A stretch of DNA of 64,000 bases, taken from NCBI GenBank assembly GCA_021798335.1, contig JAJZMI010000052.1:1-64000 (forward strand), read 5' to 3'. How positions within the stretch are numbered: the stretch's first letter is position 1; each line of letters begins with the position of its first letter. A program made the translations under genes and the position numbers. The notes beneath the pieces are model-generated. The model was not told the origin of the DNA, searched no databases, and saw only the letters and a program-made list of their open reading frames with translations. The stretch comes from Pseudomonadota bacterium. Lineage in GTDB: Bacteria > Pseudomonadota > Gammaproteobacteria > Steroidobacterales > Steroidobacteraceae. Shown here piece by piece: positions 50,136-59,523 of the stretch.

Positions 50136-53100
50136 GGCGCCTGTCCGCATGGGCGATCCGGCATCCGCTGCCGCCGATCGTGCTGTTCGTCGTGCTGCTG
50201 TTCGTCGGCATCGTCTCCTTCCTGCGCCTGCCGGTGACACAGAACCCCCATATTTCCTTTCCCATCGTGTCGGTGGTGGTCAGCGAGCCAGGCGCGGCGC
50301 CGGAGGAAGTGCAGATCCAGATCGTGCGCCGGATCGAGGCGGCGGTGGCGGGGATCGGCAACATCCACCGCATTCTCTCCGACGCCTACCAGGGCGGCGA
50401 GGAAACCGACATCGAATTCCGGATCGGCACCCCGATCGACCGCGCCGTGACCGAAGTGCGCGACGCGGTCACCGAGGTGCAGCCGGATTTGCCCAACGAC
50501 ATCCTGCCGCCGGTGGTGCAGCAGGTCAAAGTCGACGGCGGACCCATCGTGTACTACGCCGTCAGCTCCACCGACATGAGCGACCGGGCGATTTCCTGGT
50601 TCATCGACAACACGATCACCAAGACGCTGCTCAGAGTGCCGGGGGTCGCGCAGGTCTCCCGCTACGGCGGCGTGAGCCGCGAGATCCGCGTCGAGCTGGA
50701 TCCGGCACGGATGCAGGCCCTGGGCATCACCGCCTCGCAAGTCAACCGGCAGCTGGCCAATCTCAACGTCGACATGCCTGGTGGCCGGGCCGATCTCGGC
50801 GATGGCGAGCAGACCATCCGCGTCCTCGGCAACGCGCACTCCGCGTGGCAGCTCGCGCAGACGCAGATTGCCCTTCCCGGAGGTCGGTTCGCCAAGCTCG
50901 GCAGCATCGCCACGGTGCGCGACGCCGCCGCCGAAGTGCGCAGCATCGAGCTGTACAACGGACGTCCCGCCATCTCCTTCGGAGTGGCGCGCGCTCGCGA
51001 CACTTCCGACGTCACGGTGCTGCAGGGCGTGCGGCGGGCCCTGGCCAAGATCCGCAAGGAATACCCCGACGTCAACATCAATCAGACATTCACGTCGGTC
51101 TCTTACACCACGCATCAGTACCACACCGCGCTCGAGGCACTCATCGAGGGTTCGATCCTCTCGGTGCTGGTGGTCTGGTTGTTCCTGCGCGACACGCGCG
51201 CGACGCTGATCTCCGCCCTGGCGATTCCGTTGTCGGCGATTCCCACGTTCGCGTTCATGGAGGCGATGGGTTTCACGCTCAATCAGGTCAGTCTGCTCGC
51301 GCTCTCGATGGTATCGGGTGTGCTCGTCGACGACGCCATCGTCGAGATCGAGAACATCGTGCGGCACAAGCGCATGGGCAAGAGCGCCTATCAGGCCGCG
51401 ATCGATGCGGCCGACCAGATCGCGCTCGCGGTCGTCGCGACTTCCTGCACCATCATCGCGGTATTCGTGCCGGTGAGCTTCATGAGCGGCATCATCGGCC
51501 AGTACTTCAGGCAGTTCGGGCTGTCGGTGGCCGCCGCGGTATTCTTCTCGCTGCTGGTCGCCCGCCTGCTCACGCCGGTGATCGCCGCCTACACCCTCAA
51601 GTCGGAGCCGGAGCCCGAGCACCGCGACGGTCCGGTCATGGCATGGTATCTGCGCGTCCTGAATTGGTGCGTGCACCACCGCTGGAAGACCATCGGGCTC
51701 GGCGTACTGTTCTTCGTCGCCTCGATCTACGGGCTGGCGGTAATGCCCAAGACGTTCATCCAGCAGCCCGACACCAGCACCGCATCGCTCGAGATCGACT
51801 TGCCGCCGGGCGTGCAGCTCGCCGACACGAAACAGGTCGCCAACGCGGCCTACCGCATCCTCGCGCGGCAGAAGGACGTGAAGGCCATCGATGAGTCGGT
51901 CGGCGTCAACGGCAGCGTGCGCAAAGCCAATCTCGCCATCGTCCTGGTGCCCCCGAGCGAGCGCAAGCTGACGCAGGTCCAATGGCAGAACAGCATGCTC
52001 GGCAAGCTGCGCGCGATTCCCAATGTGCAGATGTACTTCCAGGACTTCAACGGCGACAGCAACGGGCATGACGTCACCATCGACCTGACCGGAGACGACT
52101 TGACGCTGCTCGAGCACACCGCCCGCCGGGTGATGCGGCAGATGACGGCGCTGCCCGCGCTGCGCGACGTCAGCTCCGAAGACGATCTGCCGCGTCCGGA
52201 AATCCGCATCCGGCCGCGATTCGATCTGGCCGCCCGGCTCGGCGTGACGGTCGCCGCCATCAGCCAGACGATCCGCATCGCCACGATCGGCGATCTGCTG
52301 CAGAACGATGCGAAGTTCACTCTTCCCGACCGCCAGGTACCCATCCTCGTCAACCTGAAGCGCTCGGCGCGCAGCAGCTTGACGGCGCTGGAGAATCTGC
52401 CCGTGCCGACCGCCGGCGGCGGCACCGTGCCGCTGAAGGCCGTTGCCGCCTTCAGCTTCGGCGAGGGCCCCACCCAGATCCACAGTCGCGACCAGCGCCT
52501 GCGCATCGCGATCAATGCCAATCTCAACAGCGGCGTACAGCTCGGCGAGGCAATGAAGCAGATCCACGCGCTGCCGGCGCTCGAGCACCTGCCGGCGGGC
52601 GTGCATCTGGCCGACACCGGCAATGCGCGCCTGATGTCGGAATTGTTCAGCGACTTTTTGATCGCGATGGGCACCGGGGTTCTGATGGTGTTCGCGGTGC
52701 TGGTGCTGTTGTTCGCCCGGGTGCTGCAGCCGATCACCATCCTCTCGGCGCTGCCGCTGTCCATCGGCGGGGCCGTGGGGGCGTTGTACCTCACAGGCGA
52801 GCCGCTGTCGCTCGGTGTGATGATCGGCTTTCTGATGCTCATGGGAATCGTGGCCAAGAATTCGATCTTGCTGGTCGACTTCGCGATCGAGGAGATGCGC
52901 GCCGGCAAGGATCGACTGGCCGCGCTGCTGGAAGCCGGACACAAACGCGCACGCCCGATCGTCATGACCACGGTGGCCATGGTCGCCGGCATGCTGCCGG
53001 TCGCGCTTGCGATCGGCGACCCGTTCCGCGCGCCGATGGCGATCGCGGTGATCGGCGGCCTGCTGGCCTCCACCGCCCTGACCCTCGTGGTCGTGCCGGC

Positions 53101-53218
53101 CGGGTTCACGGTGGTCGACGACGTCGAGCGCTGGCTCGGACCCAAAGTGGCAAGCCTGGTGATCGCCGAGCCGGGCGCGACGTACGCGGCATCGAGGCCC
53201 GCGCGTGAGCCGGGATGA
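50132..53218 (+). CDS. RND efflux inner-membrane transporter
   Basis: Full-length ~1028 aa; PVTQNPHISFPIVSVVVSEPGAAPEEVQIQIVRRIEAAV; SMVSGVLVDDAIVEIENIVRHK. Confidence 0.96.
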   Translation: MRRLSAWAIRHPLPPIVLFVVLLFVGIVSFLRLPVTQNPHISFPIVSVVVSEPGAAPEEVQIQIVRRIEAAVAGIGNIHRILSDAYQGGEETDIEFRIGTPIDRAVTEVRDAVTEVQPDLPNDILPPVVQQVKVDGGPIVYYAVSSTDMSDRAISWFIDNTITKTLLRVPGVAQVSRYGGVSREIRVELDPARMQALGITASQVNRQLANLNVDMPGGRADLGDGEQTIRVLGNAHSAWQLAQTQIALPGGRFAKLGSIATVRDAAAEVRSIELYNGRPAISFGVARARDTSDVTVLQGVRRALAKIRKEYPDVNINQTFTSVSYTTHQYHTALEALIEGSILSVLVVWLFLRDTRATLISALAIPLSAIPTFAFMEAMGFTLNQVSLLALSMVSGVLVDDAIVEIENIVRHKRMGKSAYQAAIDAADQIALAVVATSCTIIAVFVPVSFMSGIIGQYFRQFGLSVAAAVFFSLLVARLLTPVIAAYTLKSEPEPEHRDGPVMAWYLRVLNWCVHHRWKTIGLGVLFFVASIYGLAVMPKTFIQQPDTSTASLEIDLPPGVQLADTKQVANAAYRILARQKDVKAIDESVGVNGSVRKANLAIVLVPPSERKLTQVQWQNSMLGKLRAIPNVQMYFQDFNGDSNGHDVTIDLTGDDLTLLEHTARRVMRQMTALPALRDVSSEDDLPRPEIRIRPRFDLAARLGVTVAAISQTIRIATIGDLLQNDAKFTLPDRQVPILVNLKRSARSSLTALENLPVPTAGGGTVPLKAVAAFSFGEGPTQIHSRDQRLRIAINANLNSGVQLGEAMKQIHALPALEHLPAGVHLADTGNARLMSELFSDFLIAMGTGVLMVFAVLVLLFARVLQPITILSALPLSIGGAVGALYLTGEPLSLGVMIGFLMLMGIVAKNSILLVDFAIEEMRAGKDRLAALLEAGHKRARPIVMTTVAMVAGMLPVALAIGDPFRAPMAIAVIGGLLASTALTLVVVPAGFTVVDDVERWLGPKVASLVIAEPGATYAASRPAREPG

Positions 53219-53268
53219 GGGGTTGGGCCTCCGAAGTTCAACGTCGCAGCACGCGGAGGACCTTGATC

Positions 53269-53820
53269 ATGATACGTAGACCGTTTGCCCTGATCTGGGC
53301 GGCGCTGCCGCTCATGGCGCTCGCCGCATGCGGCCACAACGATGTGACCGCCAGCCACGGGTCGATCTCGATCGCCTCCAACACAGTGCGCATCAGCGTG
53401 CGCGGCGCGCCGCGCGCCACCATCGACAGCGACGGGAATCTGCTGATCGGCCGGCGCGCCGTCGCGCTCAGCCCGGCCGAGCAGAGGCTCGCGCGGCGTT
53501 ATTATCGGGATGTGCTGCACATCAGCGCCGCGGGCGAGACCACCGCAGAGGCGGGCGGCAAGCTGGGTGTTTCGGTCTTCGGCTCGCTCTTCTCCGCGCT
53601 GTGGCACGACAATTCGTCGATCATCAGACACACCGCCAAGCATGGCGCAGCCCGAGTGACTGCCGACGCTCGGCTGCTGTGCGCACACCTGGCGCGCCTC
53701 GAGACGCTGCAGAACACCCTCGCCGCGGATCAACCCGCGTTTGCGCCGTACCGCGTCGTCCGCCACAAGGATGTGACCGGCTGCCTGAGCGGGACGCGGC
53801 ACCTCACGATGACGAATTGA
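53269..53820 (+). CDS. Putative lipoprotein, DUF2884/YggN-like
   Basis: Lipobox LMALAACG; SIASNTVRISVRGAPRATIDSDGNLLIGRRAVALSPAEQRLARRYY. Confidence 0.6.
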   Translation: MIRRPFALIWAALPLMALAACGHNDVTASHGSISIASNTVRISVRGAPRATIDSDGNLLIGRRAVALSPAEQRLARRYYRDVLHISAAGETTAEAGGKLGVSVFGSLFSALWHDNSSIIRHTAKHGAARVTADARLLCAHLARLETLQNTLAADQPAFAPYRVVRHKDVTGCLSGTRHLTMTN

Positions 53821-54145
53821 TCGGGTCGGTACCGCGCGGCACGCGGACCTCCAGGGCACTCGTGTTTCACACCGCAGCCCGGCCAGCGGTGCGAACGGCA
53901 TTCATCTCGGGCGCCTGGAATTCAACGGTCCGCCGGCGCGTCGTGCCCTGACACCGCTCCCCCGGATCCGGACCTCAGCGCGCCGCTGCGCGGGCGGGGG
54001 AAGTTCGCGACCCCGCCATGAGCCGGTTACACTGTGCGCCGGATCATGAACCGTGAGCTTTGACGCGGCCGGTACCCCTTGGGGAACCCCCGGCGGCGCC
54101 GCCCGGTCAATCCGGCTCTCGGCAATACACTGGAGGCCATGCGCC

Positions 54146-55171
54146 ATGATCGGCACCGGACCGCTCCCCCAATCCGCTCCCGCCCCGGAATCGACCCAAC
54201 CGGGCGCAGCGGCGCTGAGCGCCTTCTCACGCCTGCGCGACTATCTGCGCAGCCAGATCCTCGGCCAGGAGGCGCTGGTGGAGCGGCTGCTGGTGGCCTT
54301 GCTCAGCGACGGGCACCTGCTGGTCGAAGGTCCCCCGGGTCTTGCCAAGACGCGCGCCGTCAAGGCACTGGCGCACGGCGTGGAGGCCGATTTCCAACGC
54401 GTTCAGTTCACGCCGGACCTGCTGCCGGCGGACCTGACGGGATCGGAGATCTACCGGCCGGAAGAGGCCGCCTTTCGCTTCCAACGGGGGCCGCTCTTTC
54501 ACAACGTGATTCTCGCCGACGAAATCAATCGCGCGCCGGCGAAGGTGCAATCGGCGCTGCTCGAGGCCATGGCCGAGCGCCAGATCAGCGTCGGCGCGGC
54601 GACTTACCCGCTGCCGCCGCTGTTCATGGTGATGGCGACCCAGAACCCCATCGAGCAGGAGGGCACCTATCCACTGCCCGAGGCACAGCTCGACCGCTTC
54701 ATGCTGCATGTGCGCATCGACTACCCCGACCGCGCCACGACGCTCAAGGTGATGGCGCTGGCGCGCAGCGAAGCGATCAGTCAGCGCGAGCTGCCGCCGC
54801 CAGCGCAACGGATGAGCCAGCAGACGGTCTTCGCGGCGCGACGCGCGGCGCTCGACCTGACGCTCGCCGATCCGGTCGCCGACTACATTGCCGCACTGGT
54901 CGATGCAACACGCCGCCCCGAGCCCTACAGCGCGCAGCTGCGCCAGTGGTTGCGCTGGGGCGCGAGCCCGCGTGCGGCGATCGCGATCGAGCGCGGCGCG
55001 CGCGCGCGCGCGTGGCTCGATGGACGCGATTTCGTCACGCCCGAGGATGTACAGGCTATCGCTCCGGACGCGCTGCGTCATCGACTGCTCATCGACTACA
55101 CCGCGCAGGCGCAGGGCGTCACCGCCGAAGCCTGCGTCAACGAGCTGCTGGGCCGAGTGCCGGCTCCGTGA
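54146..55171 (+). CDS. MoxR-family AAA ATPase
   Basis: GHLLVEGPPGLAKTRAVKALA, FTPDLLPADLTGSEIY, VILADEINRAPAKVQSALLEAMAERQIS, TQNPIEQEGTYPLPEAQLDRF. Confidence 0.96.
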   Translation: MIGTGPLPQSAPAPESTQPGAAALSAFSRLRDYLRSQILGQEALVERLLVALLSDGHLLVEGPPGLAKTRAVKALAHGVEADFQRVQFTPDLLPADLTGSEIYRPEEAAFRFQRGPLFHNVILADEINRAPAKVQSALLEAMAERQISVGAATYPLPPLFMVMATQNPIEQEGTYPLPEAQLDRFMLHVRIDYPDRATTLKVMALARSEAISQRELPPPAQRMSQQTVFAARRAALDLTLADPVADYIAALVDATRRPEPYSAQLRQWLRWGASPRAAIAIERGARARAWLDGRDFVTPEDVQAIAPDALRHRLLIDYTAQAQGVTAEACVNELLGRVPAP

Positions 55172-55175
55172 GGCG

Positions 55176-56075
55176 ATGACGACCCCCACCCTGGCGGACT
55201 TGTTGACGCTACGCGGCGCGGCGCACGGCCTGACCCTGCGGGGACGCCGGCAGGCACGGGCTGCGCTGATCGGCGTGCACTCCAGCGCACAGCGCGGCCG
55301 AGGCTTGGAGTTCCAGGAGGTCCGTCCCTACACCGCCGGGGATGATCCACGCAGTATCGACTGGCGGGTCACCGCGCGGCGAGGCCGGCCGCATACCAGG
55401 CTTTATCGCGAGGAACGCGAACGGCCCGTGTGGCTGCTGGTCGACCTGCAACCGGGCACATTCTTCGGCAGCCGCCGGCAACTGAAGTCGACGCTCATCG
55501 TGCGGACCGCGGCGCTGCTCGCCTGGGTTGCCGCGCTCGGCGGCGACCGGATCGGCGCGGTGATCGTCGGCGGCGCCGGTGTACGCGTGCTGCCGGCGCG
55601 CGGGCGGCTCGAGGGCGTGCTGCCGCTGCTCCAGGCGGTGCTGCAAGCGCAGCCGGCGGCGCCGGCCCCGCCGGCCCCGCAGTTGCTCGGCGAGGCGGTG
55701 CGCGCGCTGGGCGCGGTGCTTCGTCCCGGCAGTCAGGTGCTCGCGGTCAGCGATTTCTGCGGTGCCGGCGGTCCCGATGAGGATCACTGGATACCGATTG
55801 CGCGCCACAACGACGTCAGGCTCTACTGGATCACCGACCCGCTCGAGTCCAACGGCCTGCCTCCGGGACGCTTCCGGGCGGGACTGCCCGGCCGCGTGCT
55901 GGTGCTCGACGGACAGCGTGTGCGCGATGCCTGGCGCACCGCGTGGCAGAGGCGCGAGCAGCACGTCACCGAGCTCTCGCGGCGCCTGGCCGCGCCGGTC
56001 GTGCGGCTCGACACCTCAGAGAGCGTCGAAACCGTCCTGCGCCCCGTGTTGTTGCGAGGCTTGCCGGCGGCATGA
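55176..56075 (+). CDS. DUF58 domain-containing protein
   Basis: GRGLEFQEVRPYTAGDDPRSIDWRVTARRGRPHTRLYREERERPVWLLVD. Confidence 0.93.
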   Translation: MTTPTLADLLTLRGAAHGLTLRGRRQARAALIGVHSSAQRGRGLEFQEVRPYTAGDDPRSIDWRVTARRGRPHTRLYREERERPVWLLVDLQPGTFFGSRRQLKSTLIVRTAALLAWVAALGGDRIGAVIVGGAGVRVLPARGRLEGVLPLLQAVLQAQPAAPAPPAPQLLGEAVRALGAVLRPGSQVLAVSDFCGAGGPDEDHWIPIARHNDVRLYWITDPLESNGLPPGRFRAGLPGRVLVLDGQRVRDAWRTAWQRREQHVTELSRRLAAPVVRLDTSESVETVLRPVLLRGLPAA

Positions 56076-56593
56076 ATCCCAATTGGCTCAGCGAGCTTGC
56101 GCCGCCGCGCGCGCCGCCGCCGCCGGGCTGGTGGCCGCCGGCTCCGGGCTGGTGGATACTGGCGGCACTGGCGGTCGCGCTTGCCGGCGGGGCGCTGTGG
56201 CGGTGGCGCAGTCCGCGGCGCAGGTTGTGCCGTGTGGCGCTGCGCGAGCTGCGGCGCATCGGCTCGGCCGATGCGGATCTGCGGCACAGCGCCAGGGCCA
56301 TCGAGAATTTGCTGCGACGCTATGCGATAGCCGTGTTCGGCCGCGAGCGGGTCGCCCGCCTTACCGGTGAGGCGTGGCTTGCATTTCTGGCCGCCGAAGG
56401 CGGCGCGCCGCTCGCCGGCGAGCAGGGCCGGCGTCTGCTCAGCACGGCGTTCGGCGGCAAAGCCTATGACGAGCTCCCAAGCTGGCTGGCGGGCGCCGAC
56501 GCCTTCGTGCGCTGCGCGGGGGCCGCCGCCCGGACTAGGCGCAAGAGGCAGCGCTCCGCGGCGGGGTGCAGTGCACAGGGAGGGCGGCCCTAG
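56072..56593 (+). CDS. DUF4381 domain-containing protein
   Basis: Pro-rich N-terminus, one TM, LLRRYAIAVFGRERVARLTGEAWLAFLA; ATGA overlap with DUF58 gene. Confidence 0.85.
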   Translation: MNPNWLSELAPPRAPPPPGWWPPAPGWWILAALAVALAGGALWRWRSPRRRLCRVALRELRRIGSADADLRHSARAIENLLRRYAIAVFGRERVARLTGEAWLAFLAAEGGAPLAGEQGRRLLSTAFGGKAYDELPSWLAGADAFVRCAGAAARTRRKRQRSAAGCSAQGGRP

Positions 56594-57558
56594 TGTTTCA
56601 CTTCGCATGGCCGTGGATGGCGCTGCTCGCGCCGCTCCCCTGGCTGCTGCGCCGCATCCTCCCGAGGAGCGAGCCGCGCGGCGCGGCGCTGTACCTGCCG
56701 ATGGCCATCGAGGTGGCCGGCGCGGGCACCGGCACACCGCGGACCTCGCGCGCCGATGGCGCGCTGCTTTCGGTCATCTGGGCACTGTTGGTGCTCGCGG
56801 CCATGCGGCCGCAGTGGTTGGGCGCACCCATACCGATTCACACCGAAGGCCGTCAGATCATTCTGGCCATCGACTGCTCGGGCTCCATGGCCACCCAGGA
56901 CATGGGCGGACACGAGTCGCGCCTGCAGGTCGTGCAGCAGGTCGCCGGGCGGTTCATCGATCACAGCCAGGGGGATCAAATCGGGCTCATCCTCTTCGGC
57001 ACCCGTCCCTACCTGCAGGCCCCGCTGACGACGGATCTGCGCACGGTGCACCGCTTCCTCGATGAGGCGATGGTCGGCGTTGCCGGGCCCGAGACCGCGA
57101 TCGGGGATGCCATCGGTCTGGCGATCAAGACTTTGCGGCAGGTCGACCACGGCATGCACACCCCGCACCAACCCGTCATGATCCTGCTCACCGACGGCGG
57201 TAACAACACCGGAGTCATGCCGCCGATCGAGGCGGCGCATCTGGCGGCGCAGACCGGCCTGCGCATCGACACGATCGGGGTCGGCGCGGCGGTCCACCGC
57301 ACGTTGTTCGGTTTCAGCGGCAACACCGCTCTGAACACGAAGCTGCTGAAGAGGATCGCCCGCATAACCGGCGGGCGGTATTTCCGCGCCACCAACCGCG
57401 GTGCGCTGCGCGCGGTGTACCGGCAAATCGACCGGCTCGACCCGGTCGCCGCCAATCGGCAATGGCTGCGCCCGGCGACCGAATGGTTCGCGCTGCCGCT
57501 GGCGCTGGCTCTGCTGCTGAGCGTGCCGGCCGCGTGGCGCATGACGGAGCGAGTCTGA
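56593..57558 (+). CDS. VWA domain protein, BatA-like (GTG start)
   Basis: FAWPWMALLAPLPWLLRRIL; MIDAS-type DCSGSMATQDM; ILLTDGGNNTG. Confidence 0.92.
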   Translation: MFHFAWPWMALLAPLPWLLRRILPRSEPRGAALYLPMAIEVAGAGTGTPRTSRADGALLSVIWALLVLAAMRPQWLGAPIPIHTEGRQIILAIDCSGSMATQDMGGHESRLQVVQQVAGRFIDHSQGDQIGLILFGTRPYLQAPLTTDLRTVHRFLDEAMVGVAGPETAIGDAIGLAIKTLRQVDHGMHTPHQPVMILLTDGGNNTGVMPPIEAAHLAAQTGLRIDTIGVGAAVHRTLFGFSGNTALNTKLLKRIARITGGRYFRATNRGALRAVYRQIDRLDPVAANRQWLRPATEWFALPLALALLLSVPAAWRMTERV

Positions 57559-57562
57559 CGTC

Positions 57563-58552
57563 ATGCCCCGTGGCCTGCACGTGCTGCATCCGTTGTACCT
57601 GCTGGCGCTGTTGCCTCTGTGGGCGCTCGGGCTGTGGCTGGCTCGCCGCCGTGCGCGCGACGGCGCCTGGCTGCGCCACATTGATGCGGAGCTCCTGGCG
57701 CGGTTGCGCTTGCACGACAATGGCGGCGGCCGCTCGCCGTGGCCGTGGGTGGTCGCGCTCTGGACAGTCTCGGTAGTGGCGCTCGCCGGACCGAGCTGGC
57801 AGCGGCAGGTCACGCCGGCTTATCGGCTGCCCGCGGCCTGGGTGATTGCCCTGCAGCTGTCGCCCTCGATGGAGGCCCGCGACATCGTACCGACCCGCAT
57901 CGCGCGGGCCCGCTTTGCCATCGACAGTCTGCTCTCCGCGGCGCACGATGCCCGGGTCGGACTGGTCGCCTTCGCCGGTGATGCCTATACGGTGGCGCCG
58001 CTGACCGACGACGTCGACACGGTGCGCAACCTCAGTCGCGTGCTCTCCCCGGATCTGATGCCGGAGCACGGCGCCCGCCTCGCCCCGGCGCTTGAGAAGG
58101 CCGCGCGACTGCTCGACACGTGGGAAGGTCACGACCGACAGATCGTCGTGCTGATGGATGGCGTGACTGACCCGGCGCGCGCGATGATGACCGCCGCGCG
58201 GCTGCACCGTGCGGGCATCGACGTGAATGTGGTCGGCGTCGCAACCCCAGAGGGAGCGCCCGCACCCAGCGGCAATGGCGGATTCGAGCGCGGCCCGGAC
58301 GGCAAGATCATCATGACGCGACTGCATCCGGCGCTCCTGCGGCGCATCGCCGCGGCGGGCGGCGGCGAGTTCGTGACGGTGAATCAATTGCCGCTGCTGA
58401 TCGACGCACTGCATGCGGCGGGACTGAGCAGCTTCGGGCAGGCACGGCGCGCCCCGCACGTGCGCCTGGCAAGCTGGCTGAACGACGGTGTCTGGCTGCT
58501 GCCGCTGATTCTGCTGCTCGGCGCGCTTGCGGGGCGACGGGGGTGGACCTGA
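57563..58552 (+). CDS. VWA domain protein, BatB-like
   Basis: LHVLHPLYLLALLPLWALGLWLARRR; degenerate VWA QLSPSMEARDIVPTRIARARFAIDSLL; terminal TM. Confidence 0.9.
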   Translation: MPRGLHVLHPLYLLALLPLWALGLWLARRRARDGAWLRHIDAELLARLRLHDNGGGRSPWPWVVALWTVSVVALAGPSWQRQVTPAYRLPAAWVIALQLSPSMEARDIVPTRIARARFAIDSLLSAAHDARVGLVAFAGDAYTVAPLTDDVDTVRNLSRVLSPDLMPEHGARLAPALEKAARLLDTWEGHDRQIVVLMDGVTDPARAMMTAARLHRAGIDVNVVGVATPEGAPAPSGNGGFERGPDGKIIMTRLHPALLRRIAAAGGGEFVTVNQLPLLIDALHAAGLSSFGQARRAPHVRLASWLNDGVWLLPLILLLGALAGRRGWT

Positions 58553-58554
58553 CG

Positions 58555-59523
58555 ATGCGCGCAACGATTTTGCTCCTCCTGGGGTTTCTGGTCTGCACAC
58601 CGGCCTTCGCGGGCGTGTGGAGCAGTCTGTGGCGAACCCCCGATCAGCGGGGCGAGGCGCTGCTTGCCGCCGGTCAGCCGGCCAAGGCGGCCCGGCGCTT
58701 CTCCAATCCGCGGCTGAAGGCATACGCGGACCTGCGCGCCGGACGCTATGGCGCGGCGGCGCGCCTGCTCGCGCCGCTGACGGATCCGACTTCCGAATAC
58801 AACCGCGGCAATGCGTTGGTGCACTTGGGTCATCTGCATCAGGCCCTCGCGGCCTACGATGCGGCCTTGAAGCAGGCACCGCACGACGCTGACATCCGGC
58901 ACAACCGCGACTTGGTCGAGCGCATGCTGGCGCAGCAGCCGCCGCGCTCACGCAACTCCGGGCACGGCGGCGCCCAGCGCCACGCCTCGGGCAAGTCCCA
59001 GGGTAGACCGGGGCATGGCTCGCCGCGCAACGCTGCTCGCGGCGCGAGCCAGGCACGGCGCTCGGCCCTGTCCGGCGCAAATGGCCGTGGCTCGAGCCGG
59101 CCGGGCCGCAGCGGCGGCCGGCGGACCGCCGCAGGCAAGCCAGGATCCCGCGCTGCGCACGGCGCGGCCGGTGAGCATCGAGCGCAGACGCCTCGCGCGC
59201 GCGATCAGTCGGGCGAGCGCGCGGGGACGCGGGGGCGCAGTCCCGGTCAGGCACGCCGTGAGGCGGCGCTCGCAGCCGCGCGGGCCCGTTCAAAGGCGGC
59301 GCACGGTTCCCGCCAGCCCGTGCGCGCCGGCCGGGCAAATGGATCGCATCACGCCGCGCACCGCCTCGTGGCCCGCGCAAGCGGGCTGCCGCCGAAACCC
59401 GTGAGCGAGAAAACCCTGGCGCTGCAGCAGTGGCTGCGGCAACTGCCGAACAACCCGGCCGGACTGCTGCGCCGCGAGTTTCTGATCAAATACACGCTGC
59501 GCCACCGCGGGATGGAGCCGTGA
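58555..59523 (+). CDS. TPR protein, BatC-like, with Arg/Gly/Ala-rich linker
   Basis: WRTPDQRGEALLAAGQPAKAARRF, YNRGNALVHLGHLHQALAAYDAALKQAPHDADIRHNRDLVERML; conserved end LQQWLRQLPNNPAGLLRREFLIKYTLR. Confidence 0.88.
   Translation: MRATILLLLGFLVCTPAFAGVWSSLWRTPDQRGEALLAAGQPAKAARRFSNPRLKAYADLRAGRYGAAARLLAPLTDPTSEYNRGNALVHLGHLHQALAAYDAALKQAPHDADIRHNRDLVERMLAQQPPRSRNSGHGGAQRHASGKSQGRPGHGSPRNAARGASQARRSALSGANGRGSSRPGRSGGRRTAAGKPGSRAAHGAAGEHRAQTPRARDQSGERAGTRGRSPGQARREAALAAARARSKAAHGSRQPVRAGRANGSHHAAHRLVARASGLPPKPVSEKTLALQQWLRQLPNNPAGLLRREFLIKYTLRHRGMEP

Noticed and set aside
49889-52942. 1017-aa minus-strand ORF opposite the RND pump
   Set aside because: Antisense frame with His/Arg/Asp/Gly-rich repeats; RND protein on + strand is unequivocal.
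57314-59380. 688-aa minus-strand ORF across the Bat operon
   Set aside because: Arg/Pro/Ala-rich antisense frame covering three well-supported + strand genes.
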